Positions 26,190 to 35,600 of a stretch of 64,000 bases of DNA are shown here, one piece after another (positions within the stretch are counted from its first letter, which is position 1; each line of letters starts with the position of its first letter). Where the stretch lies: the NCBI RefSeq assembly GCF_003116015.1, contig NZ_LGQZ01000027.1:158484-222483 (forward strand), written 5' to 3'. A program made the translations under genes and the position numbers. The notes beneath the pieces are model-generated. The model saw only the letters and a list, made by a program, of their open reading frames with translations. It was not told the origin of the DNA and did not search any database. This DNA is from Azospirillum sp. TSO22-1 (lineage in GTDB: Bacteria > Pseudomonadota > Alphaproteobacteria > Azospirillales > Azospirillaceae).

Positions 26190-27989
26190 ATGATCCCCTA
26201 CACCGCCCCTGTCGCCGACTTCCGTTTCCTGCTGAACGAGGTGGTCGGCTTCGACCGCGTGGCCGGGCTGCCCGCCTTCGAGTCCGCCACCCCCGACCTG
26301 GTGGACGCCATCCTGGAGGAGGGTGGCAAGTTCGCCTCCGGCGTGCTCGCCCCGCTCAACACGGTGGGCGACAAGGAGGGCTCGGTGCTGGAGAACGGCG
26401 TGGTGCGCACGCCGACGGGGTGGCAGGAGGCTTACGCCCAGTTCGTCGAGGCCGGCTGGGGCAGCCTGCCGTTCGAGCCGGACTACGGCGGCCAGGGCCT
26501 GCCGTGGACCGTGCAGTTCGCCGCGCAGGAGATGTGGCAGGCCGCCAACCTGTCCTTCGGCCTGTGCCCGCTGCTGACCCAGGGGGCGGTTGATCTGCTG
26601 ACCGAGCACGGCAGTGCCGAGCAGAAGGCGACCTACCTGCCCAAGCTGATCGCCGGCACCTGGACCGGCACCATGAACCTGACCGAGCCGCAGGCCGGCT
26701 CCGACCTCGCCGCGGTGCGCACGCGCGCGGTGCGGGCGGAGGACGGCACCTACCGCATCAGCGGCCAGAAGATCTTCATCACCTACGGTGAGCACGACAT
26801 GGCCGAGAACATCGTCCATCTCGTGCTGGCCCGTCTGCCGGACGCGCCGGCCGGGGTGAAGGGCATCTCGCTGTTCATCGTGCCGAAGTTCCTGGTCAAG
26901 GAGGACGGCAGCCTGGGCGACCGCAACGACGCCCGCGCCGCCAGCCTGGAGCACAAGCTGGGCATCAAGGCCAGCCCGACCTGCGTCATGGCCTTCGGTG
27001 ACCACGAGGGCGCTGTCGGCTACGTGGTCGGCGAGGAGAACCGCGGCCTGGAGTACATGTTCACCATGATGAACAACGCCCGCCTGGGCGTCGGCATCCA
27101 GGGCATCGCGCTGGCCGAGCGCGCCTACCAGCAGGCGCGCGACTACGCCCGCACCCGCGTGCAGAGCAAGGACGTCGCCGATTCCCGAGGGCCGGCGGTG
27201 TCGATCATCCGCCACCCGGACGTCCGCCGCATGCTGCTGGAAATGCGCGCCAAGACCGAGGCGGCGCGCGCCCTGGCGCTCTACGCCGGCACGCAGCTCG
27301 ACCTCGCGCGCAGCCACGAGGACGCCGAGGTGCGGGCGGCCGCGCAGGCGCGCATCGATCTGGTGACGCCGGTCGTCAAGGCATGGTCCACCGACATCGG
27401 CTGCGAGGTCACCTCGCTGGGCGTGCAGGTGCACGGGGGCATGGGCTTCATCGAGGAGACCGGGGCGGCGCAGCACTACCGCGACGCCCGCATCACGCCG
27501 ATCTACGAGGGCACCAACGGCATCCAGGCCAACGACCTCGTCTTCCGCAAGGTCGGGCGCGACGGCGGCGCGGCGGCGAACGCCTTCATCGCCGAGATCC
27601 GCGCCACGCTGGCCGAACTGGACAGCGTGCCCGGCGACGACATGCAGGCGATCCTCACCAACCTGTCGACCGCTCTGGCGACGCTGGATCAGGCGACGGA
27701 GTGGGTGGTGCGCGTCCAGCAGGAGGGCAACGCCCGCGCCGCCGCGGCCGGTGCGGTGAACTACCTGCGCCTGTGGGGCACGGTGGCCGGCGGCTGGATG
27801 ATGGCGAAGGCGGCGGCCAAGGCGCTGGACGGGTTGCGCCAGCCGGGGGCGAACGCGCCCTTCCTAGAGGCCAAGCTGGTCACCGCCCGCTTCTACGCCG
27901 AGCAGATCCTGCCGAGCACCCAGGGCCTGCTGGTGCCGATCCTCAGCGCCCAGCGCACGGTGATGGCGCTGAGCGAGGAGCAGTTCTGA
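26190..27989 (+). CDS. Acyl-CoA dehydrogenase, long DmdC/AcdA type
   Basis: 599 residues, the long class with an N-terminal extension (Met to about 35) and a C-terminal helical domain, often annotated as 3-methylmercaptopropionyl-CoA dehydrogenase-like. FAD enzyme forming trans-2-enoyl-CoA. Seen: MNLTEPQAGSDLAAVRTRA, FITYGEHDMAENIVHLVLAR, EENRGLEYMFTMMNNARLGV, and GGMGFIEETGAAQHYRDARI with the catalytic-base region ITPIYEGTNGIQANDLV. The true substrate cannot be given; medium or long acyl chains are possible. GGGAGGG lies before the ATG. Confidence 0.9.
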   Translation: MIPYTAPVADFRFLLNEVVGFDRVAGLPAFESATPDLVDAILEEGGKFASGVLAPLNTVGDKEGSVLENGVVRTPTGWQEAYAQFVEAGWGSLPFEPDYGGQGLPWTVQFAAQEMWQAANLSFGLCPLLTQGAVDLLTEHGSAEQKATYLPKLIAGTWTGTMNLTEPQAGSDLAAVRTRAVRAEDGTYRISGQKIFITYGEHDMAENIVHLVLARLPDAPAGVKGISLFIVPKFLVKEDGSLGDRNDARAASLEHKLGIKASPTCVMAFGDHEGAVGYVVGEENRGLEYMFTMMNNARLGVGIQGIALAERAYQQARDYARTRVQSKDVADSRGPAVSIIRHPDVRRMLLEMRAKTEAARALALYAGTQLDLARSHEDAEVRAAAQARIDLVTPVVKAWSTDIGCEVTSLGVQVHGGMGFIEETGAAQHYRDARITPIYEGTNGIQANDLVFRKVGRDGGAAANAFIAEIRATLAELDSVPGDDMQAILTNLSTALATLDQATEWVVRVQQEGNARAAAAGAVNYLRLWGTVAGGWMMAKAAAKALDGLRQPGANAPFLEAKLVTARFYAEQILPSTQGLLVPILSAQRTVMALSEEQF

Positions 27990-28001
27990 CTCCCCTGGAG
28001 T

Positions 28002-28023
28002 CCCTCCCCCTCGCGGGGGAGGG
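28002..28023. repeat. GC-rich hairpin between convergent genes
   Basis: CCCTCCCCC-TCGC-GGGGGAGGG, a 9-base stem with a 4-base loop followed by GCTTTGT. It resembles the other C-run/G-run elements of the window and lies between the stops of the acyl-CoA dehydrogenase and the PhyH-like gene, so it may also terminate transcription. Confidence 0.6.
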
Positions 28024-28037
28024 GCTTTGTGCGTGGC

Positions 28038-28871
28038 TCAACTGAACCAGATCTGCATCATCAAGCGCTCGCCTTCCAGCGGTGGCATGGCGCGGTGGAA
28101 GCAGGAGGTGTCCTCGAGGAAACCGGTGCCGGCCGGGCCCTCGATGATCATCGCGCGGTCGGCGCCGAACTGGGCGAAGACCTCGTCCTGCGGTACGTTG
28201 GCGGACCCCACCAGGAAGCGCAGCGGCTTGTCGCGGTGCGAGCCGCACACCAGCGCGTGCGCCCCGGTCCGCTCCGTCACGTCGCTGAGGTAGAAGCAGG
28301 CCGAGCAGAAGTTGAAATCGTGCACGTCGAAGTGCCAGTCGATGGTCTGGCCGCGGCGCCGCCGCTCGTCCTCGTCCATCCTGGTGGCGAAGCTCCAGAA
28401 CAGGCGCGGGACCAGCTTCGTCGGCCGGTAGCCGAGGTGCCGTGTCACCGCGTCCAGCAGCATGTGGTCGTTGCAGATGCGGCGCACCGCGGCGTTCTGG
28501 ATCGGCTCGGGGATCAGGCCGAGGACGGCGGGGGTGCCGTCGGCGAGGCGCCCGTCGGTCACGTCGTCATGATGAAAGGGATGCGGCACGCCGCGGTCGT
28601 ACAGCGCGGCGGTGCGGGCGAAGGCCTGCAATTCGGCCACCACCTCGACCGGCAGGTCGAAGCCGAAGGCCACCGACTCCCGCCGGACCGCCTCCGCCGC
28701 CGCCGCCACGTCCACCCGTGGGAACAGCGTCGGCACCAGCGCCGGCCCGCCGCGGGGGCGGCGCCCGAAGCCGCGCACGAGGCTGTAGCCGCGGCGCACG
28801 GTCTCGAAGCGGCCAAGCGCATAGTGAAGCTCACCGGCAGCCAGACGCCGGGCGATGTTGGCGACGTTCAT
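28038..28871 (-). CDS. Phytanoyl-CoA dioxygenase (PhyH)-like Fe(II)/2-oxoglutarate protein
   Basis: 277 residues. The iron ligands of a 2-oxoglutarate oxygenase jelly roll are visible: H-x-D in IDWHFDVHDFNF (about residue 180) and the distal His in FLEDTSCFHRAMPP near the C-terminus, followed by RLMMQIWFS. The conserved block TGAHALVCGSHR (GSH) between them is typical of PhyH proteins. Substrate unknown. An AT-rich 160-base gap separates it from bcp. Confidence is moderate because overall similarity judged by eye is limited to the motif set. Confidence 0.62.
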   Translation of the reverse strand: MNVANIARRLAAGELHYALGRFETVRRGYSLVRGFGRRPRGGPALVPTLFPRVDVAAAAEAVRRESVAFGFDLPVEVVAELQAFARTAALYDRGVPHPFHHDDVTDGRLADGTPAVLGLIPEPIQNAAVRRICNDHMLLDAVTRHLGYRPTKLVPRLFWSFATRMDEDERRRRGQTIDWHFDVHDFNFCSACFYLSDVTERTGAHALVCGSHRDKPLRFLVGSANVPQDEVFAQFGADRAMIIEGPAGTGFLEDTSCFHRAMPPLEGERLMMQIWFS

Positions 28872-29031
28872 GGGGGTATTTCCTTGCCGGGACGCTGGAG
28901 CGAACCAACGTTTCGTTGCAGGCGGACTTTATAGAGATTCTAAGTTATTTGCTAAGCAAGCGATGGGTTTAGTCCGACCGATCCCGGGAATACCCCGCCT
29001 CGCCGAGGTCCAGCGTCCGTTGGTGAGGGGC

Positions 29032-29496
29032 TTACAGCCCCTTCACCGCCTCCAGCACCTCCTTGACGTGGCCGGGCACCTTGACCTTGCGCCAGACCTT
29101 GCGCACCACGCCGTCCTTGTCGATCAGGACGGTGGCGCGCTCCATGCCCATGTACTTGCGGCCGTACATGCTCTTCTCGACCCAGACGCCGTAGGTCTCG
29201 GCGACGCCGGCCTCCTTGTCGGAGGCGAGCGTGAAGGGCAGGCTGTACTTCGCCTTGAACTTGTCGTGGCTGGCGACCGAGTCCTTGGACACGCCGATCA
29301 CCGTGGCGTCCACCCCCTGGAAATCGGGCAGCTGGTCGCGGAAGCCGCAGGCCTGCGCGGTGCAGCCGGACGTGTCGTCCTTCGGGTAGAAGTACAGCAC
29401 CACCGGCTTGCCGCGCAGGGCGGACAGCGTGACGCTGCCGCCGCCGTCGGTCGGCATGGTGAAGTCGGGGGCGGGGGTTCCGGCCTCTACGCTCAT
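29032..29496 (-). CDS. bcp: Thioredoxin-dependent peroxiredoxin Bcp
   Basis: 154 residues, the full size of Bcp/PrxQ. It reduces hydrogen and organic peroxides in the cytoplasm with electrons from thioredoxin. The peroxidatic and resolving cysteines are in DDTSGCTAQACGFRD, spaced five residues apart as in atypical two-Cys PrxQ. YFYPKDDTSGCT and FKAKYSLPFTLASD are family blocks. Its ATG overlaps the glnE stop (ATGA), so it is translated from the glnE transcript. Confidence 0.95.
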   Translation of the reverse strand: MSVEAGTPAPDFTMPTDGGGSVTLSALRGKPVVLYFYPKDDTSGCTAQACGFRDQLPDFQGVDATVIGVSKDSVASHDKFKAKYSLPFTLASDKEAGVAETYGVWVEKSMYGRKYMGMERATVLIDKDGVVRKVWRKVKVPGHVKEVLEAVKGL

Positions 29497-32489
29497 GGTA
29501 TGTTCGGTTCCTCGGTTTGGGCGGGTGGGATGAGCCTGGCCGCCGGTTCCTCCACCAGGGTGCGGAAGTGGGCGTGGGCCCGCGCGGCGACCGCACGGAT
29601 TCTGGCGTCGAGTTCCGCGAAGTCAACCGGCGCCGCCTCTCCGGGGAACGCGGTTCGCGCCAGACCGGCGAACAGCGTCTCCGACACCTGCTGCGGATCG
29701 AGCACGCCGTCGGTCGTCAACCGCAGGAAGCCCTGCACCCGTCGCCACAGGCGCAGCGCCGCTTCCAGGTCCCCCGCCACCGCCGCGTCCAGCAGGCCGT
29801 TCGCCGCCGCGGCCTTCAGCGCGTTGGCGGTGCCGATGCTGAGCACGGCCGGGTGCTCCGCAGCGTGGCGGAGCTGGAGGTACTGGGCGATGAACTCGAT
29901 GTCGATCAGGCCGCCGCGGTGGTACTTGACGTTCCACGGATTGTCGGTGCCGAACTCCTTGTCGATCCGCCGGCGCATGTCGGCGACGTCCCACAGCAGC
30001 TTGTCCGGGTCGCGCGGCCGCACCAGCGCGTCGCGGATCGCCGCCTCCACCTTTTCCGCAAAGGGCGTGCGGACGCCGAGCACGCGGGCGCGGGTCAGCG
30101 CCATGTGCTCCCAGGTCCAGGCGTCCTGCTGCTGGTACTTGACGAAGGATTCCAGCGAGGTCGCCAGCGGCCCGGCGTTGCCGCTGGGGCGCAGGCGCAT
30201 GTCCACCTCGTACAGCCGGCCGTCGCCCATCGGCGCGGTGATGGCGTTGGTCAGGCGCTGCGTCAGCTTGATGTAATATTCGCCGGCCGACAGCGGCTTG
30301 GCCCCGTCCGACATCGTCGCGGCGGGCGCGGACTCGTACACGACGATCAGGTCGATGTCGGAGGTCAGCGTCAGCTGCCGGCTGCCCAGCTTGCCCATGG
30401 CGACGATCACCCAGGCGGAGCCGGGGACGGTGCCGTGCCGCCGCGCGAACTCCTCCTGCACGCGGGCGGCGATGTCGGGCACCACCACGTCGGCGAGGTC
30501 GGCGAGGAACGGCCCGCAGCGGTCGCCGTCGGTGATGTTGCGCAGCATGTGGATGCCGGCGCGGAAGCGCTGGTCGTTGGTCCAGCGCCGCGCCAGGGCC
30601 AGCGAATCCTCGAAGTCGCGGGCGGCGGACACCACCCGCGCCCACTCCGGCGTCAGCACGTCCTGGCCGGGCAGGGCGTCGAAGAAGTCGGGCGTCAGCA
30701 CGGCGTCGAGCAGCGAGGGGTTGCGCGACAGCACCTCGGCCATGCGCGGCGCGTTGCCCATGATCTCGGCCACCAGCTCCAGCAGCGCCGGGTTGGCGTA
30801 GAACAGCGAGAACAGCCCGACGCCGGCCGGCAGCTTCTCCAGGAAGCCGTCGAAGTTCATCAGCGCGGTGTCCGGCACCGGCGTCCTGGCGAAGGCCTGC
30901 AGCAGGCCGGGCACCAGCTCGGTCAGCAGCTCGCGGGCGCGGGCGGAGCGGGTGGCGCGGTAGCGGCCGCGGTGCCACGCCGCCACCACGCTGATGACCC
31001 GGCTGGGGTCCTGGTAGCCCATCTCGGACAGCGTCCTGACCGTGCCGGGGTCGTCGTCGGTGCCGGTGAAGACGAGGTTGCCGGTGTTGGAGGACAGCGA
31101 CGGCGCCTCCTCGAACAGCTCGGCGTAGCGGTCCTCGACGAGGCCGAGGGTGGCCAGCAGGTCGGCGCGGAAGGCGTCGGACTCGTCGTAGCCGAGGAAG
31201 CGGGCGAGGTGTTCGACTCCGCGGTCGTCGGCCGGCACCTGATGGGTCTGCCGGTCCTCGGTCATCTGGATGCGGTGCTCGACCCGGCGCAGGTAATTGT
31301 AGGCGCGGGTCAGTTCCTCCACCGCCGCCGGCTCGACGCGGCCGACCTCGCACAGCGCCTCGATGGCCTTGAGGGTGGGGGAGGGGCGCACGCGGATGTC
31401 GCGGCCACCGTAGATCAGCTGCTGGGTCTGGGCGAAGAACTCGATCTCGCGGATGCCGCCGCGGCCGACCTTGATGTCGTGGCCGTTGACGGTGACCTCG
31501 CGGTGGCCCTTGTGCGCGTTGATCTGCCGCTTGATCGAGTGGATGTCCTGGATCGCCGCGAAGTCCAGGTGACGGCGCCAGACGAACGGCTCCAGGAAGC
31601 GCATGAAGGCCCTGCCCGCCTCCAGGTCGCCGGCGACCGGACGGGCCTTGATCATGGCCGCACGTTCCCAGTTCTGGCCGACCGAGCCGTAGTAAATTTC
31701 GGCCGCGGTGACGGAAACCGCCAGCGGCGTGGCGCCGGGGTCGGGGCGAAGGCGCAGGTCGGTGCGGAAGACGTAGCCGTCCCGGGTCCGTTCATCCATA
31801 ATGCGCACCAGATCGCGCGCCAGCCGGATGAAGGTCCGGGCGAGGTTGTCCGGCTGGGCCGTCTTCACGACGGCGTCGTCGTACAGCACGATCAGGTCGA
31901 TATCGCTGGAATAGTTGAGTTCGCGCGCGCCCAGTTTCCCCATGCCGAGAACGATCAGGCCAGACCCCTCCCACGGACGCTCCGGATTCGGCAGCGTCAG
32001 CGTGCCGGCCTCCGCCGCCCTGCGCAGCAGGTGGCTGGAGGCGAGGCGGAGCCCTGTCTCGGCGGTGTCGCTCAGCGCGCCGGTGACCTGCTCCAGGGTC
32101 CAGGAGCCGGTGATGTCGGCCAGCCCGATCAGCAGCGCGGCGCGCCGCTTGGCGATGCGCAGCCCGGTCATCAGCCGGTCCATGTCGCGCTCCTGCGCAA
32201 AGTCGCGTTCCAGCTCCGCCATCAACGCCGGGAAGACGGCGTCGAAGCCGTCCTCCAGCGTGCGGCGGACGAAGGGCAGCTCGCGCGTCAGCGACTGGCC
32301 AAGATACGGGCTGTTGCCGCACACCGCATCGATCAGCGACGCACCGGTCGAGCCGGCGGCGAACGCCTCGGCCCAGGCCGCCAGCTCCGGTTCGCCCTTG
32401 GCCGCCTCTTCGCGCCAGCGCTCGCGGCCAAGCTGGGCCTGCGCGGGGTCGAAGGGCTTCGGCAATGGGGCGGGGAACGCGATGGGCAT
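29493..32489 (-). CDS. glnE: Glutamine synthetase adenylyltransferase/deadenylylase
   Basis: 998-residue bifunctional enzyme that adenylylates and deadenylylates GlnA in response to PII/glutamine status. Two nucleotidyltransferase domains carry the signature G-x-LG-(x)-SDIDL: GMGKLGARELNYSSDIDLIV (about residue 190) for one, and AMGKLGSRQLTLTSDIDLIV (about 690) for the other, each followed by a GlnD/PII-uridylyltransferase helical domain. Fits a diazotroph with tight nitrogen control. The start at 32489 is preferred on homology; an ATG 13 codons upstream (32528) is possible, and neither has a strong ribosome site. It overlaps bcp by four bases. Confidence 0.95.
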   Translation of the reverse strand: MPIAFPAPLPKPFDPAQAQLGRERWREEAAKGEPELAAWAEAFAAGSTGASLIDAVCGNSPYLGQSLTRELPFVRRTLEDGFDAVFPALMAELERDFAQERDMDRLMTGLRIAKRRAALLIGLADITGSWTLEQVTGALSDTAETGLRLASSHLLRRAAEAGTLTLPNPERPWEGSGLIVLGMGKLGARELNYSSDIDLIVLYDDAVVKTAQPDNLARTFIRLARDLVRIMDERTRDGYVFRTDLRLRPDPGATPLAVSVTAAEIYYGSVGQNWERAAMIKARPVAGDLEAGRAFMRFLEPFVWRRHLDFAAIQDIHSIKRQINAHKGHREVTVNGHDIKVGRGGIREIEFFAQTQQLIYGGRDIRVRPSPTLKAIEALCEVGRVEPAAVEELTRAYNYLRRVEHRIQMTEDRQTHQVPADDRGVEHLARFLGYDESDAFRADLLATLGLVEDRYAELFEEAPSLSSNTGNLVFTGTDDDPGTVRTLSEMGYQDPSRVISVVAAWHRGRYRATRSARARELLTELVPGLLQAFARTPVPDTALMNFDGFLEKLPAGVGLFSLFYANPALLELVAEIMGNAPRMAEVLSRNPSLLDAVLTPDFFDALPGQDVLTPEWARVVSAARDFEDSLALARRWTNDQRFRAGIHMLRNITDGDRCGPFLADLADVVVPDIAARVQEEFARRHGTVPGSAWVIVAMGKLGSRQLTLTSDIDLIVVYESAPAATMSDGAKPLSAGEYYIKLTQRLTNAITAPMGDGRLYEVDMRLRPSGNAGPLATSLESFVKYQQQDAWTWEHMALTRARVLGVRTPFAEKVEAAIRDALVRPRDPDKLLWDVADMRRRIDKEFGTDNPWNVKYHRGGLIDIEFIAQYLQLRHAAEHPAVLSIGTANALKAAAANGLLDAAVAGDLEAALRLWRRVQGFLRLTTDGVLDPQQVSETLFAGLARTAFPGEAAPVDFAELDARIRAVAARAHAHFRTLVEEPAARLIPPAQTEEPNIP

Positions 32490-32555
32490 GGCGTGCTCAC
32501 TGTTTGTGCAGACGGGCAGACTGCGCATCCCGTGCTCTGTGGTCAACGCTGATTG

Positions 32556-32687
32556 TCCCTCTCCCGCCTCGGGAGAGGGAGGGGCCCGCGCAGAGCGCGG
32601 GAGGGTGAGGGTGCCTGCAAGGATTCTCGCGATGACCCTCACCCGGCCGCTGCGCGGCCACCCTCTCCCGTCCCGGGAGAGGGAGAT
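32556..32687. repeat. Composite GC-rich palindromic repeat upstream of the AsmA-like gene
   Basis: Begins with TCCCTCTCCC-GCCTC-GGGAGAGGGA (32556-32580), continues with GGGTGAGGGT and its complement ACCCTCACCC, and ends with CTCTCCC-GTCCC-GGGAGAG directly before the ATG at 32688. It fills the gap between glnE and the AsmA-like gene and supplies the GGGAG ribosome site. Confidence 0.75.
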
Positions 32688-35600
32688 ATGACCGACGCCA
32701 ACCACACCGTGGCCCCTCCTCACCCCAGCCCTCTCCCCAGGGGGGAGAGGGGAAAGACGATTCGCCGCACCGCCAAGATCCTCGGCTGGCTGGCGACCCT
32801 GCTGCTGGCGGCGGTGCTGGCCGGTGCCGGGGCGCTGGTGTGGCGGCTGGCGCAGGGGCCGGTCGCGGTGGACGCGCTGGCGCCCTACATCGAACGCGCG
32901 CTGGAGGACGAGGACGCCCGCGTCGATGTCACCATCGGCTCGCTGGTGCTGAGCTGGGCCGGCGAGGCGGAGACCGGCGCCTCCATCCTCGACCTGCGCG
33001 CCCGGCAGGTCCGCGTCGCCGGCGAGGGGGGCACGCCGATCGCCGCGGTGCCGGAGATGGGCATCGGCCTGTCGCTGCGCGAGCTGCTGCTCGGCCGGCT
33101 GGCGCCGACGCGGCTCGACCTGATCGGGCCGCAGCTCACCGTCATCCGCCACGAGGACGGCCGCTATGGCTTCGACGTGCGCGACGCCGGGCCGGAAGGC
33201 ACCGCCGCCGCCGCTGCCGAACCGGAAGCCGGCACCGAGGTGACCGCCGACCTGCTCGACACGCTGCGCCGCCCGCCGTCGCGGGGGCGCCCGCTGGGCC
33301 TGCTGCGCCGGCTGACCGTGGTCGGCGCCGACCTGCGGGTGGAGAACCGGCAGCTCGGCCTGTCCTGGCACGCCTCGCGCGCCGACATCGCGCTGCGCCG
33401 GGGCGACGACGGCATCGACGGCCGCGCCCAGCTGACGCTGGATCTCGGCGGCCGGCCGACGACGGCGGAGGCCACCGGCGCTTACCGCGCGGCGGCCGGC
33501 ACCACCACCGCCTCGCTTCGGGTGGACGACCTCGACCTTTCGACGCTGGCGCAGGTGGCGCCGACGCTGGAACCGCTGCGCGCCGCCGCGGTGCCGGTCA
33601 GCGGCACGCTGGCGGCGGTGCTCGATCCCGATTTCCGCCCGACGCGCGTGCGCTTCGACCTCGCCGCCGGGGCCGGCAGTCTCGGCCTGCCGGTGCGGCC
33701 GGAGCCCTACGCCGTGCGCTCCGCCCGCGCCCGCGGCGAGCTGGACCTGACCACGAGGAAGCTGACCGTCGAGGACATGGCGCTGGCGCTGGCCGAGGCG
33801 CAGCTGGGCGGCAGCGGCACGCTGATGGACGAGCCGGACGGGCCGATCGGCACCGCGCTGCTGACTCTGGCGGCCGGCGGGCACACCGCCGAGCTGCGCG
33901 CCACCGCCACCCCCGGCAACGGCGGGCCGCGCGTGGTGGCGGAACTGCGTGACCTCGTGCCGGCGGCGCTGGCCGGGCTGGCGCCGGATTTGGCGCCGCT
34001 GGCGAAGGCGTCGCTGCCGATTTCCGGCACCGCCGACCTCGACCTGGACCGGACGTTCGTGCCGAGCCGCGGCCGCGTCGACCTCGCCGCCGGGGCCGGA
34101 CGCCTCGATCTGCCGGGCGTGTTCGAGGCGCCGCTGGACATCGCGTCGCTGACCTTGCGCGCCTCGGGCGACCGGGCGGCCGACCGGCTGTCGCTGGAGG
34201 CGCTGACCCTCGACCTCGGCGGGCCGACCATCGAGGCCAGCGCGCAGGTCGGCGTGTCGGGTTCCGACTTGACGGTGGCGGCGGAGGCGACGGCGCGCGG
34301 CGTGCCGCTCGACGACCTGCACCGCTGGTGGCCGCTCCCGGCGTCGCCGAACGCCCGCAAGTGGGTGGTGAGCAACCTGTCCAAGGGCGTGGTGCACGAG
34401 GCGAAGGCGCGCTTCGCCGGGGCGGCGCCGCGCGACGACCTTGCGGCGTTCAGGCCCACCCTGGTGGACGTGGCGATGGAGGGCGAGGGAATCGACGTCG
34501 AGTATTTCCGGCCGCTGCCGCCGGTGCTCGGCGTCGCCAGGATGCGCGCGACGACGGACGGCAAGACCTTCTCCGTCCACACCCAGGGCGGCCGCATCGA
34601 CGACGTGAAGCTGGGCGACGGCGCCATCGTCATCCACGACCTCGGTGGCAAGGAGCACATCGTCATCGACGTGCCGATGCAGGGGCCGCTGCGCACCATC
34701 CTGACGGTGCTGAACAACCCGCCGCTGGAGTACCCCAAGCGCCTGGACATGGACCCGCGCCGCACCGCCGGCATGGTGGACGCCAAGCTGCACCTGCAAT
34801 TCCCGCTGCTGAGCGACCTCAAGGTCGAGCAGGTGGAGGTCGGCGTCGCCGGCAAGGCGACCGGCGTCGGCATCGAGAAGGTGGCGGCCGGGCTGGACGC
34901 CACCGACGGCGCGGTGGAGGTGAACCTCACCACCAAGGGCATGACGGTGAAGGGCACCGCCAAGCTGGACGGCGTGCCGGCCAACGTGGAGTGGCGCGAG
35001 TCCTTCGACGCCGCCGCGCGCGGGCCGCGCACCCGCGTGGCCGTCAAGGCGACGCCGAGCGCGGCCGACTTCACCCGCTTCGTTCCCGACCCCGCCGGCT
35101 ACGCCGAGGGGCCGGTGGGCACCGACATCGTGTTCACCGTGGACCGCTCCAAGCGCCTCGCGCTGACCGGCGCGCTGGACCTCGGCAAGACGACGCTGAG
35201 CATCCCCGAACTGGGCTGGACCAAGCCGCCGGGCACCGCCGCCACCGGCCGCTTCGCGCTGGAGTTCCAGAAGGACAAGGTCTCCAAGGTCAGCGGCATC
35301 ACGGTCGAGGGCGGCGGGCTGAAGGCCGGCGTCGTGGTCGAGCTGGCTCCCGGCGGCACCACGCTGTCGCGCATCCTGGTGAACGAGCTGGCGCTCGGCC
35401 GCACCCGCGCGCGCGGCGAGCTGGTGCCGCGCGACGGCGGCTACGGGGTGACGGTAACCGGCGACAGCCTGGACCTGGAAGCCTTCCTCAAGCACAACCG
35501 CACCAGATCCAGCGCCGACGAGCCGAAGCGCCGGCCGCTGGCGATCAACGCGAAGCTCGGCCGTGTGGTGTTCGGAGAGGGGCGGCAGCTCACCCAAGTG

